NCBI GenBank assembly: GCA_023251155.1
Contig: JAHEZH010000029.1
Span: 1 to 46,126 of the forward strand
Source of the DNA: Flammeovirgaceae bacterium
Lineage (GTDB): Bacteria > Bacteroidota > Bacteroidia > Cytophagales > Cyclobacteriaceae
Direction: 5' to 3'
Length of the DNA stretch: 46,126 bases
Of this stretch, positions 6,726-15,124 are shown piece after piece (within the stretch, counting starts at the first letter, position 1; every line of letters begins with the position of its first letter). The position numbers and the translations under genes were made by a program. Below the pieces are notes generated by a model that was not told where the DNA came from, did not search any database, and worked only from the letters and a program-made list of their open reading frames with translations.

Positions 6726-8731
6726 AAACAATCCTCACGTTCGCTTTTCTCATCACCACCATCGGTTTATGGGCACAAAGCCCTCAGTCATTTAAGTACC
6801 AGGCTTTACTGAGAGATAAAAATGGTGTGCTTATTATGGATAAAACGGTAAGTGTGCGCGTTGGCATACTACAGGGAAGCATAACGGGCACAAGTGTGTA
6901 TTCGGAAACACACAGTATAAAAACAAGTACATCCGGAACCATCAATCTGGAGATCGGAAAAGGAACATTGCGCACGGGAACATTCACTTCGATCAACTGG
7001 GGGAAGAATTCGTTCTTCGTAAAAATTGAAATGGATCCTGCTGGCGGCAACGCATTTGAATTGGTAGGTACTTCACAGCTGCTATCGGTACCTTATGCTT
7101 TGTATGCCGAGAAGTCGGGGGATGAGAAGTGGTCACAAAACGGTGCCGACATTTATTACAATCTTGGAAAAATGGGTATCAATTCAAGTTCACCAGCTAC
7201 AAAACTTGAAATCAATGGCGGTGGAGATTTGGATGTTCTTTCAATCAAGAATGAAAACAACTCTTCCGGGCTAACTAATCTGGTAGCATCGAATACTGAT
7301 TTTCATGCTTCAGCATTTATTGGAAAAAGATCAAGAGGTACATTCTTAAGCCCGGCACCAGTGCTGGCCGGTGATCGTATTACCGGAGTTTACGGAAGTT
7401 TATTTCTCAATGGCGCATATCAGAATGCAGCAGCAATTCAAATGTATGTAGGTAATGCCGCGGGAGGATTAAGCTACCCCACAAACATACGATTTGAAAC
7501 TACATCTGCCGGGCAAATGGATCGGGCAGAACGTGTCCGCATTACAGAAGAAGGAAATGTAGGTATTGGAACAACTACACCTGCCTACAAACTCGATGTG
7601 GCAGGAACTATCAATGCAACCGGACTTCTGATCAATGGCCAGTCCATTAATACCAGCAGTGAATCGTGGACAAGGAGTAATAGTGACATCTATTACAGCA
7701 GCGGACAGGTGAGTATTGGTACTGCTTCCCAGGCATCCAGATCAAGTCTTTATATTGATACACCTATCCCTACATCCGACAACAACAAAAGCAATGGCCT
7801 GTTTATTAATGCTACCGATGTAAGTTCCAGAGGTATTCCACTCTGGATAAGATCCAATACTTCCAATCTGACTTATGGTGTAACACCGGGAGGTACTCTT
7901 GGCCGATTTCTTCGGTTTCATGATTTACGGTTCGCACAAGATGGAATGTGGGATTTCGGAATAGACCAAAACAATTCATTGTATATCATGGGAGGCAGTA
8001 ATGGGGATATTACCGAAAAATTCACTGTAAAATCAAATGGCAATATTGGAATAGGCTCACCTGACCCCTTGAGTAAACTGGACGTGAACGGTGGCATCAA
8101 TGCTACACAGTACCTCCTAAACGGAGCACCCGTGAGTTTTGCATCCGGCCAACCTCAACAATGGGGTGTTACCGGATCTAATTTATATTACAACACCGGA
8201 AGAATAGGAATCGGATTGAATTCGCCTTCCGTAAAACTGGATATTGACGGAGGCACCGATCTGGATGTACTCAATATGAGAAACGCCAACAATTCGCTAG
8301 GAATAAATGCCTCTGTTTATTCAAATACCGACTTTCATGGATCTGCCTTAATCGGTAGAAGAGCAAGAGGTTCATTTGCATCCCCTTCCCTACCCTTCAA
8401 TGGAGATCGAGTTACCGGAATATACGGAAGTATCTATGCCAACAGTGATTTTCAAAATGCAGGTGCCATTCACATGTATGTAGGTGCAAACCCTTCTTCA
8501 TTCAGCTACCCCATTAATATCCGTTTTGAAACAACCAACACAAACGAAACTATCCGGAAAGAACGGATGAGGATAACAGAAAGCGGACTTGTAAAAATAA
8601 CCACGAATGATGTTTACATCGAGCAGGTAGACAGCGGTGTAATCATGAAATCACCCAATGGAGGATGCTGGAGAATGACCGTCAGTGATTCGGGCACTCC
8701 TGTATTCACCGCTATCGCTTGCCCACAATAA
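6722..8731 (+). CDS. Secreted tail-fibre-like repeat protein
   Basis: A 669-residue protein with a signal peptide (about 1-18, ending LWAQ). Residues 20-130 form the beta-rich domain common in secreted Bacteroidota proteins (SPQSFKYQALLRD at the start, TSQLLSVPYALYAEKSG at the end). Three modules follow, each opening with W-x(n)-IYYN/LYYN and a G-I-G motif, at about residues 137, 314 and 481; the first and third are clear duplicates. Phrases such as RVRITEEGNVGIGTTTP resemble the ends of phage tail-fibre repeats that form trimeric beta-structures. The C-terminus (GVIMKSPNGGCWRMTV ... IACPQ) is a recurrent ending of this group and is not a T9SS domain. It is translationally coupled to the small T9SS protein upstream. 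A surface or extracellular adhesive role is inferred. Confidence 0.75.
   Translation: MKTILTFAFLITTIGLWAQSPQSFKYQALLRDKNGVLIMDKTVSVRVGILQGSITGTSVYSETHSIKTSTSGTINLEIGKGTLRTGTFTSINWGKNSFFVKIEMDPAGGNAFELVGTSQLLSVPYALYAEKSGDEKWSQNGADIYYNLGKMGINSSSPATKLEINGGGDLDVLSIKNENNSSGLTNLVASNTDFHASAFIGKRSRGTFLSPAPVLAGDRITGVYGSLFLNGAYQNAAAIQMYVGNAAGGLSYPTNIRFETTSAGQMDRAERVRITEEGNVGIGTTTPAYKLDVAGTINATGLLINGQSINTSSESWTRSNSDIYYSSGQVSIGTASQASRSSLYIDTPIPTSDNNKSNGLFINATDVSSRGIPLWIRSNTSNLTYGVTPGGTLGRFLRFHDLRFAQDGMWDFGIDQNNSLYIMGGSNGDITEKFTVKSNGNIGIGSPDPLSKLDVNGGINATQYLLNGAPVSFASGQPQQWGVTGSNLYYNTGRIGIGLNSPSVKLDIDGGTDLDVLNMRNANNSLGINASVYSNTDFHGSALIGRRARGSFASPSLPFNGDRVTGIYGSIYANSDFQNAGAIHMYVGANPSSFSYPINIRFETTNTNETIRKERMRITESGLVKITTNDVYIEQVDSGVIMKSPNGGCWRMTVSDSGTPVFTAIACPQ
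7130..7570 (+). repeat. Tail-fibre module, first copy
   Basis: This coding segment (residues 137-283) reads WSQNGADIYYN ... LDVLSIKNENNSSG ... NTDFHASAFIGKRSRGTF ... GDRITGVYGSLF ... NIRFETT ... RVRITEEG. It aligns through its whole length with the segment at 8162-8600, with the two copies separated by a different central module. The similarity is at protein level; the DNA has diverged, so it is an old duplication. Confidence 0.75.
8162..8600 (+). repeat. Tail-fibre module, second copy
   Basis: This coding segment (residues 481-626) reads WGVTGSNLYYN ... LDVLNMRNANNSLG ... NTDFHGSALIGRRARGSF ... GDRVTGIYGSIY ... NIRFETT ... RMRITESG. It matches the copy at 7130-7570 position by position with few gaps. 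Confidence 0.75.
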
Positions 8732-8826
8732 AAACTGAAGCGTGCCTGTTTTTCAAATCGCATTGAGAGTAAGTGATGTTTCATCTCTTTTTGCTATTGA
8801 ACCCAGCTTTAGTTCTTCGGGACCAA

Positions 8827-8844
8827 ATCTATTTTAAAATAGAT
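8827..8844. repeat. Perfect 18-bp AT-rich palindrome at a convergent gene end
   Basis: The sequence ATCTATTTTAAAATAGAT is a perfect palindrome that overlaps the TAG stop codon (8831-8829) of the adhesin gene. It sits where the plus-strand tail-fibre gene and the minus-strand adhesin gene converge, in a 97-base gap that shows no other structure. It has no GC-rich stem or flanking T-run, so it is not a classical intrinsic terminator. It may be a weak bidirectional terminator, a protein-binding site, or chance. Confidence 0.4.
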
Positions 8845-11078
8845 AAAGAACTTTTTACATCATTGAAACATTCACCTCTCAACGTATAAAAGTAGGTTCC
8901 GGAAGAGATGTCCTTTCCATCCCAATCATTTTTATAATCGCTACTATAAAAAACGCTTTCCCCCCAACGATTTAAAACCAATAATGAAACACTTCCATAC
9001 TTTTTTGTATCAAAATAAAGGAACTGATTGTACGTATCCCCATTAGGTGTAATAACATTAGGAAGATTTTTAATTTCCATTGGAGGTTTAACAAATGAAA
9101 TTGATCCTTTAGCTTCACCACAACTATTCTTAGCAACCACCCAGTACTCACCGTATTCCGTCATATTAAAATCAGGTTGAATTGAACCGTCTTGCCATGT
9201 AAATGAAAGGTCATCAAGCGTATAGTCAAATTGAAGTATCCTTGGAACGAGGGGACAAACCATTTCGCTCTCACCTAAATCAATTGATGTTGGTTGACTT
9301 GATATTTTCACGCTTATGGTATCTTGTTTTATTCTGCAGCCATCAGTAATTTTCAACCAGTACTTTCCTGATTTTGTAGCTACTATTCCTGGAGATGTTG
9401 CCCCTGTACTCCATAGATACGTGTAAGTATCGTCTGTTACATTAGTGGATAGTGGTAGTGATCGCTGATCACAGGTTGCCTTATCTGGCCCCAAGTCTAA
9501 ATTTATTTCTTTACCTGGCATTTGAAATGAAACGGAATCTCTTACTTCCCCACAGCTATTTTTTACACTGACCCAATATTTTCCGTAACTCAAAACGTCA
9601 AAATAACTTTTCTTCGATCCATCCTGCCACGTAAAATCAAGCCCTTCAAGATTGGTTGATCCGTTGTATGGCTGAATACGTCTTTTAACAAAAGGACAGA
9701 TCAATTCATCATTACCCAGGGAGAAGGCTACAGGCGTGAAAGACATTTTTACATTAATGGTATCCACAGCCACATTGCAGCCGCCAACAATTCTTAACCA
9801 ATATTTTCCTGAACTTGAAACCGTAATCGCTGGAGTAGTTTGTCCGGTATTCCATAGATAACCAAAACCCGCGTTGGTTGTATCTGAAGCAATCACAACA
9901 GAATTCTGATTACAGACGGACAGATCAGGGCCCAAGTCCAATCTCACTTTTTTACCCAGTGATTTGACAAATTCACCGCGTTGTAAAATTCTATACGCAG
10001 GTGATCCTACACTCACCCAGGATGTGCCACTATTATCATTTCTTTTAAGAATATTACAAGCTTCTATTCCATTATAATTGTATTCCAGATCAAAAACATT
10101 ATTGTTGTCCAGACTGGCAACAAATACTCCAAAATAAGGAGCGGTTGGACTGATCGCTGAAAGGCCATTCATTTGGTTTGGCAAAGAAGACACTTCATAT
10201 ATTTGAATACCTTCAGGATTACCTTGTATGTTGCTCACTACAACGTTATCCTGATTCTCCGTTTGACTCACAGTGACGTTTGTCCAGTTCGACAAATAGC
10301 GAAAGGTAGATTTATCTCCAACTGGCGCACCCGAAAAAACACGCACAGGGTTTCCAACAAATGTTCCGTGATGCGCTCCTGCTGTTTTATCGTAAACAAT
10401 ATTCCCAGTGGTCTCATCAAAATTCCAATATCCTATCAAATCACTTTCGTTACCTGCCAAACGCACACACATGGAAGTTCTTACCTCATTTTCAGTCAAA
10501 GCCCTCTTCCACAACCTTACTTCATCCATTAGTCCATTGAATCCATAGGTCACATTATTTGAAAGAAAGTGACCTATTTTGGGAGTATCGCCAGGGTAAC
10601 TGGAAGCCATAGGCCGACTGGAATCTCCTGAAGAGTTTCCACCAACATTTATCCCATTTATATACAGTTGAATATCATAAGGGGCCTTCATTACCGCGCA
10701 GACGTTTATCCAACGACCTAATACATTACTTACTGAAGCCATTTTTCCTCTCCTGTAAGTCGAAAGGCTAGCTCCTGTACCATCTCCAAATTCGCACCAC
10801 AACTGACTACCACTAATAAAAAACCAGAATCCACGATAAGTGGGAGTATTGTCATTAGAAACAAAAATGGCAGAAGGAGTGCTATTGCTTGGATCGAGAT
10901 AAATCCATGCTGAGACGGTGAAAGGCAGATTCACATCATGATAAGTGTCTCCTAGTCTGATGTAACTGCCAGCACCATTAAATTTAATAGCGCGGCCTGA
11001 ACCTATATTATCCACCTGTGCGTGCAGACAGACGGATAGAAGATAAAAAGAAAAAGTGATCAGGTTTTTGGGGTTCAT
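8829..11078 (-). CDS. Secreted LamG / Ig-like adhesin with gliding-type (T9SS type B) C-terminal domain
   Basis: A 749-residue protein. A signal peptide (1-21, ending CLHAQ) is followed by a LamG/concanavalin-like domain (about 27-240; AIKFNGAGSYIRLG, FTVSAWIYLD, NGLMDEVRLWKRALTENEV, LIGYWNFDE). A linker domain (250-375) precedes four Ig-like modules arranged A1-B1-A2-B2 with a period of 147 residues. The C-terminal 85 residues (NLPNVITPNGDTYNQFLYF, VLNRWGESVFYSSDYKNDWD, SGTYFYTLRG) are the CHU_C/gliding-motility type sorting domain, known for T9SS export. LamG domains often bind carbohydrate. The gene lies 6 bases after wecB on the same strand, so adhesin and sugar-nucleotide enzyme are probably co-expressed. 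Base composition looks AT-richer than that of the core genes. The ligand is unknown. Confidence 0.85.
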   Translation of the reverse strand: MNPKNLITFSFYLLSVCLHAQVDNIGSGRAIKFNGAGSYIRLGDTYHDVNLPFTVSAWIYLDPSNSTPSAIFVSNDNTPTYRGFWFFISGSQLWCEFGDGTGASLSTYRRGKMASVSNVLGRWINVCAVMKAPYDIQLYINGINVGGNSSGDSSRPMASSYPGDTPKIGHFLSNNVTYGFNGLMDEVRLWKRALTENEVRTSMCVRLAGNESDLIGYWNFDETTGNIVYDKTAGAHHGTFVGNPVRVFSGAPVGDKSTFRYLSNWTNVTVSQTENQDNVVVSNIQGNPEGIQIYEVSSLPNQMNGLSAISPTAPYFGVFVASLDNNNVFDLEYNYNGIEACNILKRNDNSGTSWVSVGSPAYRILQRGEFVKSLGKKVRLDLGPDLSVCNQNSVVIASDTTNAGFGYLWNTGQTTPAITVSSSGKYWLRIVGGCNVAVDTINVKMSFTPVAFSLGNDELICPFVKRRIQPYNGSTNLEGLDFTWQDGSKKSYFDVLSYGKYWVSVKNSCGEVRDSVSFQMPGKEINLDLGPDKATCDQRSLPLSTNVTDDTYTYLWSTGATSPGIVATKSGKYWLKITDGCRIKQDTISVKISSQPTSIDLGESEMVCPLVPRILQFDYTLDDLSFTWQDGSIQPDFNMTEYGEYWVVAKNSCGEAKGSISFVKPPMEIKNLPNVITPNGDTYNQFLYFDTKKYGSVSLLVLNRWGESVFYSSDYKNDWDGKDISSGTYFYTLRGECFNDVKSSLSILK
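9087..9506 (-). repeat. Ig-like double module, second copy (A2-B2)
   Basis: This codes for residues 525-664 of the adhesin: LDLGPDKATC ... YLWSTGATSPGIV ... SGKYWLKITDGC, then LGESEMVCP ... FTWQDGSIQ ... YGEYWVVAKNSCGE. It repeats the arrangement of 9516-9947. Confidence 0.8.
9516..9947 (-). repeat. Ig-like double module, first copy (A1-B1)
   Basis: This codes for residues 378-521 of the adhesin: LDLGPDLSVC ... YLWNTGQTTPAIT ... SGKYWLRIVGGC, then LGNDELICP ... FTWQDGSKKS ... YGKYWVSVKNSCGE. The unit of two different Ig-like modules was duplicated as a pair, giving A-B-A-B. Confidence 0.8.
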
Positions 11079-11084
11079 TCAGCA

Positions 11085-12173
11085 CTACGAAATTGAGGTT
11101 AAGATTCTAACGATCCGTTCAGAGGTCTTACCATCCCACTTTGGTGGAATGGTTCCCTTCTTCCATTGTCCGTAATTCAATTTAGTCAACGAATCAATTA
11201 AAAGATCGTAACTATCCCCGGTCATTTCGTTGGTTCCAAACGTTATCGTCTCAGGTCGTTCAGTATTATTTCGAAGGGTGATGCAAGGTACTCCCAATAC
11301 GGTTGTTTCTTCCTGAACTCCACCCGAATCGGTAATCACCACTTTGGCTTCCTTGATCAGGTAGATAAACTCCAGGTAGCTAAGCGGATCACAGGTGATA
11401 ATGTTTTTTGGTTTTTGTACCAACGTAGCAAAGTTTTTGAGCGTACGTGGATGAACCGGAAATATCAACGGCATCGCTGCTTTCTCATCAAGCAATTGCA
11501 TCCAGTGTGCAAATTTTTCAGGATCATCTACATTGGAAGGGCGGTGCAGTGTGAGAACGCCATACCGTTTTGAATCCAGTTTGTTTTTATCCCAAAGTTG
11601 CGGTTTAAATGCCCTCGAAAGATTAGCATTTAGCGTATCAATCATGGTATTTCCCACAAAGAAAATCCGTTCTTCTTTCACTCCGTTGTGTCGGAGATTC
11701 TGGTTGGCTACCTCGGAAGTGGTGAAAAAATAATCTGCCAGCGAATCGGTAACCATACGATTAATTTCTTCGGGCATTGCCATATCAAAAGAGCGAATAC
11801 CTCCCTCTACATGTGCTACTTTTGTATTCATCTTTTTGGCAACAATAGTACATGCCATAGTGGATGTCACATCACCCACCACTACTACCAGATCCGTAGG
11901 ATGAGCACTCAAGTCCCTTTCAAACTCCACCATGATCTTGCCTGTTTGCTCCGCCTGAGTACCTGATCCAGCGCCTAGATTGACATGAGCCTCCGGTATA
12001 TTTAGTTGCTCAAAAAAGACCTTACTTAGCTTATCGTCATAATGCTGTCCGGTATGTACAAGCCGGTAATCGATCTTTTTTCCTGAAGTCAGGTTATTTT
12101 TTTCGATGGCCCTGATAATGGGAGCGATTTTGATGAAATTAGGCCTGGCGCCTGCAATCAGAGTAATTTTCAT
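11085..12173 (-). CDS. wecB: UDP-N-acetylglucosamine 2-epimerase (non-hydrolysing)
   Basis: A 362-residue cytoplasmic enzyme of typical length. Recognisable blocks are MKITLIAGARPNFIKIAPII at the start, VHTGQHYDDKLS, VVVVGDVTSTMAC, AHVEGGIRSFDMAMPEEINR, VLTLHRPSNVDDP, VITDSGGVQEETTVLGVP and LRNNTERPETI. These form the GT-B-like fold and UDP-GlcNAc site of WecB. The enzyme interconverts UDP-GlcNAc and UDP-ManNAc, giving a precursor for surface polysaccharides. The usual HRxEN active-site tract reads HRPSN here, a small deviation. The ATG at 12173 diverges from a glycosyltransferase across 58 bases. The downstream gene 6 bases away is the LamG adhesin. The related enzyme for UDP-2,3-diacetamido sugars (WbpI-type) is an alternative substrate assignment. 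Confidence 0.88.
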   Translation of the reverse strand: MKITLIAGARPNFIKIAPIIRAIEKNNLTSGKKIDYRLVHTGQHYDDKLSKVFFEQLNIPEAHVNLGAGSGTQAEQTGKIMVEFERDLSAHPTDLVVVVGDVTSTMACTIVAKKMNTKVAHVEGGIRSFDMAMPEEINRMVTDSLADYFFTTSEVANQNLRHNGVKEERIFFVGNTMIDTLNANLSRAFKPQLWDKNKLDSKRYGVLTLHRPSNVDDPEKFAHWMQLLDEKAAMPLIFPVHPRTLKNFATLVQKPKNIITCDPLSYLEFIYLIKEAKVVITDSGGVQEETTVLGVPCITLRNNTERPETITFGTNEMTGDSYDLLIDSLTKLNYGQWKKGTIPPKWDGKTSERIVRILTSIS

Positions 12174-12231
12174 TCCTGGTTCATTAGGGTTGCAAAATTC
12201 CTTTTCTTTGCGACAAAATAAAATTTAAGGC

Positions 12232-13443
12232 GTGCAAAAGAAGATTTTAATGCTGCTCAATGCTCCTTATCCGGCTGATATCCGGGTAAAAAAAGAGTCG
12301 GATGCGTTAATCCAGTCAGGTTTTGAGATACATCTCCTCTGCCTTAGAAAAAAAGGGCAGCTGGTAAGCGAAGAATTTGAAGGAATTCAAGTTCACCGCA
12401 TTGATGCCGGAAAAAACAACTATGAGCTGGCCTTCTGGGATGTAGTCATGTCACTGCATTTTGTGCATCCCAAATTCAAATCAGCGGCGAGAAAGATTTT
12501 ACAGGAACAAAAAATAAGTATTGTTCACATCCACGACCTACCGCTAGCGGGAACCGCTTTGAGTTTGAAGAAAGAACTCAGTCTGAAAGTGGTTCTTGAC
12601 ATGCACGAAAATTATCCGGAAGCATTACGCACCTGGTTCAAATGGAAGAAGAATCCAATTGTCAGGCTAAAGAACTCACTCTTCATGAATCCGGAGCGAT
12701 GGACCCAATTTGAAAAACAAGCCTGCGAACAATGCGATCGCATCATTGCCGTGGTCGAAGAAATGAAAGAACGTGTGATTCAGGAACATTCGATAGGGGC
12801 AGAAAAAATTGTAGTAGTTACCAACACCGAAGACAAAACTTTTGTCAATCAGAAACTGGACACTTCGGTGTACCAGTCACTGAATGGCAAATTCATTCTC
12901 ACCTATTCAGGCGGCATCGGGCCACATCGGGGGGTAGATACTGCTATAAAAGGAATGCAATACCTGAAAGACAACGATAACATTCAATTTGCTATTGTTG
13001 GTTTTGGAAGTGCCTCTGTGATGGATAATCTAAAAGCGCTGGTAGCAGAACTACAATTAAAAAACGTTCACTTCTTCGGGTTTCAACCCTTCTCAAAATT
13101 TTATTCCTACATGCACCTCACCGATGTGAATGTCATTCCACATCAATCCAACGGACATACCGATAATACGGTGCCACATAAATTATTTCAAGGCATGATG
13201 GCGGGTAAACCTTTGCTGGTCAGCTCAAGTGCACCGCTAAAAAGACTCACTGAAAAATACAAAACAGGTGTCGTGTTTGAAGCTGGTAATCCGGAAGACT
13301 TCGCTGAAAAAGTAAAGACAATCGTTACCGATAAGGAACTGCAAAACACATTAGGCAGAAATGGAATAAGAGCTACCCTAGAAGGAAATATCAACTGGGA
13401 AACCACACAAAAGGAGTTAATCAACTTATATACTACCATTTAG
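12232..13443 (+). CDS. Glycosyltransferase family 4
   Basis: A 403-residue GT-B protein starting at a GTG. The N-terminal half opens KKILMLLNAPYPADIRVKKE, and IVHIHDLPLAGTALSLKKEL is the standard sugar-acceptor-side motif of GT4 enzymes. The C-terminal half has FILTYSGGIGPHRGVDTAIKG (start of the donor domain), FAIVGFGSAS, VHFFGFQPFSKFYSYM, and VPHKLFQGMMAGKPLLVSSS, where the EX7E-like region normally sits; the first glutamate appears replaced by His/Gln-rich sequence (HQSNGHTDNTVPHKLFQG). No membrane helix is seen. It is the first gene of a plus-strand unit with two methyltransferases 5 and 11 bases apart. The donor and acceptor sugars are unknown. Confidence 0.85.
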   Translation: MQKKILMLLNAPYPADIRVKKESDALIQSGFEIHLLCLRKKGQLVSEEFEGIQVHRIDAGKNNYELAFWDVVMSLHFVHPKFKSAARKILQEQKISIVHIHDLPLAGTALSLKKELSLKVVLDMHENYPEALRTWFKWKKNPIVRLKNSLFMNPERWTQFEKQACEQCDRIIAVVEEMKERVIQEHSIGAEKIVVVTNTEDKTFVNQKLDTSVYQSLNGKFILTYSGGIGPHRGVDTAIKGMQYLKDNDNIQFAIVGFGSASVMDNLKALVAELQLKNVHFFGFQPFSKFYSYMHLTDVNVIPHQSNGHTDNTVPHKLFQGMMAGKPLLVSSSAPLKRLTEKYKTGVVFEAGNPEDFAEKVKTIVTDKELQNTLGRNGIRATLEGNINWETTQKELINLYTTI

Positions 13444-13448
13444 CATCC

Positions 13449-14165
13449 ATGCCTGTATCATCCGCTTATACTACCGCGCTTCAGATCGCCACTTCGCCCA
13501 TCTATATCAAAAAGAATCTGATTCGTCCCAAATCATTCACAGCGGGTTATGTGTTTTACCGGATAGCTCGTCCCTTGTTGAAAATCAACTATGCGATTTT
13601 TAAAGTGATTAATCCAGAAAGACCTTGGACCAGCCAGGCAGCCATCCGTATTTTTGAAAAAATACTTACGCCTCAAATGATCGGCTTTGAGTACGGCAGT
13701 GGCAACAGTACACTTTTTTTTGCACGGCATCTGAAGCACATCACCAGCATTGAACATAACCAGGGGTGGTTTGATATTGTAAAAAACAAGCTTCAACAAA
13801 GAGACTTGGGCAATGTCGATTATCACTTCATTCCGCCTGCTACCGCAGAGGAAACCAACACCTACACCTTCTATCACGATTACCACCTGACGGAAAAAGA
13901 TTTTGATGTCAGAAAAGAATACCACGCCTATTTTTCCTTTGTTAAAAATTACCCCGACAATCATTTTGATTTTATCATGGTAGATGGCCGCGCACGTGTG
14001 GAGTGTTGTCTCAACGCGATACCCAAGCTGAAAGCAGGAGGCATCTTCGTTCTGGACAATTCTGACCGCAAACGGTACGAGCCTGTATTTAAAGTGCTTG
14101 CCGGATGGAAATGTATCAATACTACCACCGGCCTGTTTGACACTACATTTTGGTTTAAACCTTAG
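13449..14165 (+). CDS. SAM-dependent methyltransferase-like protein of the glycan cluster
   Basis: A 238-residue protein. The segment MIGFEYGSGNSTLFFARHL (about 78-96) is a SAM-binding loop of class I methyltransferases, ITSIEHNQGWFDIVK gives the acidic second strand, and FDFIMVDGRARVECCLNAI followed by LKAGGIFVLDNSDRKRY (about 175-216) matches strands 4-5 of the fold. No signal peptide is seen. It begins 5 bases after the GT4 gene and ends 11 bases before an FkbM methyltransferase, so all three are likely one operon. A role in methylating or otherwise modifying a sugar of the surface glycan is inferred from context. The substrate cannot be read from sequence. Confidence 0.7.
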   Translation: MPVSSAYTTALQIATSPIYIKKNLIRPKSFTAGYVFYRIARPLLKINYAIFKVINPERPWTSQAAIRIFEKILTPQMIGFEYGSGNSTLFFARHLKHITSIEHNQGWFDIVKNKLQQRDLGNVDYHFIPPATAEETNTYTFYHDYHLTEKDFDVRKEYHAYFSFVKNYPDNHFDFIMVDGRARVECCLNAIPKLKAGGIFVLDNSDRKRYEPVFKVLAGWKCINTTTGLFDTTFWFKP

Positions 14166-14176
14166 AACCTTAGCAC

Positions 14177-15064
14177 GTGCTCCTGCTCTATAAAATCATC
14201 TATCATCCCCGTATTAATCCTTTCCTTCTTTGGATAAATAAACGACTCTCTTCATTGACCTCTTTTCGATTGCCTCCTGCAGGAGTGATTTCCGTTGAGG
14301 CAGGGGGAGTAAAAATGAAGCTAGCTACCAACCAAACAAGTTATGTAAACAAGGTATTGTATTGGAGGGGAGCCGATTCTTTTGAGTACACTCCAGTTTT
14401 TGTTGAGCTGATTAAAAAGTGTCAGGTCTTTTGTGATATTGGCGCCAACTCCGGTTATTATTCTATACTGGGCGCTAAAATCAATCCACATGCTTCCGTT
14501 TTTTCTTTTGAACCTTCCACTGGGCCTTTGTATTTTCTTACCCGAAACAAAGAGATTAATAACCTGAATGATCAGATCAGCATTAACTCAATAGCGCTTT
14601 CAAATAGTAATGGAGAAGCTACTTTCTACGAAGTTGTTAATTCAAAATATCCATATGTAAAATACAACCTGGGTGGCGTAGGAAGCCTTCAAGCGGACTC
14701 ACTAAAAAACCCAATCATTGTCAAAACGGAGACTCTCGATCATTTTGTCCAGCAAAAAAGAATTAGCAGTATCGATCTCATCAAAATCGATACTGAGGGA
14801 ACGGAGAATTTCATTTTACAAGGTGCTGAACAAACCATCTCTCGAGATAAACCCATCATCATTTGCGAAACACTGTTTAATAAAATTGAACACAGGCTGG
14901 AAGAAATCATGAAATCTCACGGCTACCACTTTTACAATTACAAAAAAGGTAAACTTCATAAAGTAGCCACCATCGTAAGGTCGCACGATGATGGGGTACG
15001 GGATTGTTTTTTCGTCCATCCATCCAAAGTTCATTGGATTGAGTTCGCTCGTTCCAACGCTTGA
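14177..15064 (+). CDS. FkbM family methyltransferase
   Basis: A 295-residue protein with a GTG start at 14177; no in-frame ATG lies ahead of the conserved part. The FkbM hallmarks are CQVFCDIGANSGYYSILGAK (SAM loop, about 90-109), VFSFEPSTGPLYFLTRN (acidic strand end), TLDHFVQ, and IDLIKIDTEGTENFILQGAE (about 195-214), followed by KPIIICET. FkbM enzymes are O-methyltransferases frequently found in polysaccharide and natural-product clusters, where they cap or modify sugars. It is the third gene of the plus-strand glycan unit. The sequence here is noticeably AT-richer than in the core genes downstream, as expected for accessory glycan genes. The acceptor is unknown. Confidence 0.87.
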   Translation: MLLLYKIIYHPRINPFLLWINKRLSSLTSFRLPPAGVISVEAGGVKMKLATNQTSYVNKVLYWRGADSFEYTPVFVELIKKCQVFCDIGANSGYYSILGAKINPHASVFSFEPSTGPLYFLTRNKEINNLNDQISINSIALSNSNGEATFYEVVNSKYPYVKYNLGGVGSLQADSLKNPIIVKTETLDHFVQQKRISSIDLIKIDTEGTENFILQGAEQTISRDKPIIICETLFNKIEHRLEEIMKSHGYHFYNYKKGKLHKVATIVRSHDDGVRDCFFVHPSKVHWIEFARSNA

Positions 15065-15124
15065 ATCACCGGCAGCACCAATGTTATTCTTTTCCGCATA
15101 CTGTTTTTTATTAGATTTATAAGT

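Noticed and set aside
12174-12231. Possible divergent promoters between wecB and the GT4 gene (TTTCTTTG, GAATTTTG)
   Set aside because: The -7-like boxes each have a mismatch and no -33 TTG lies at the right distance.
15112-15119. TAGATTTA as a -7 element of the sensor kinase gene
   Set aside because: It is only 5 bases before the start codon, leaving essentially no leader, and lacks the final G and a -33 element.
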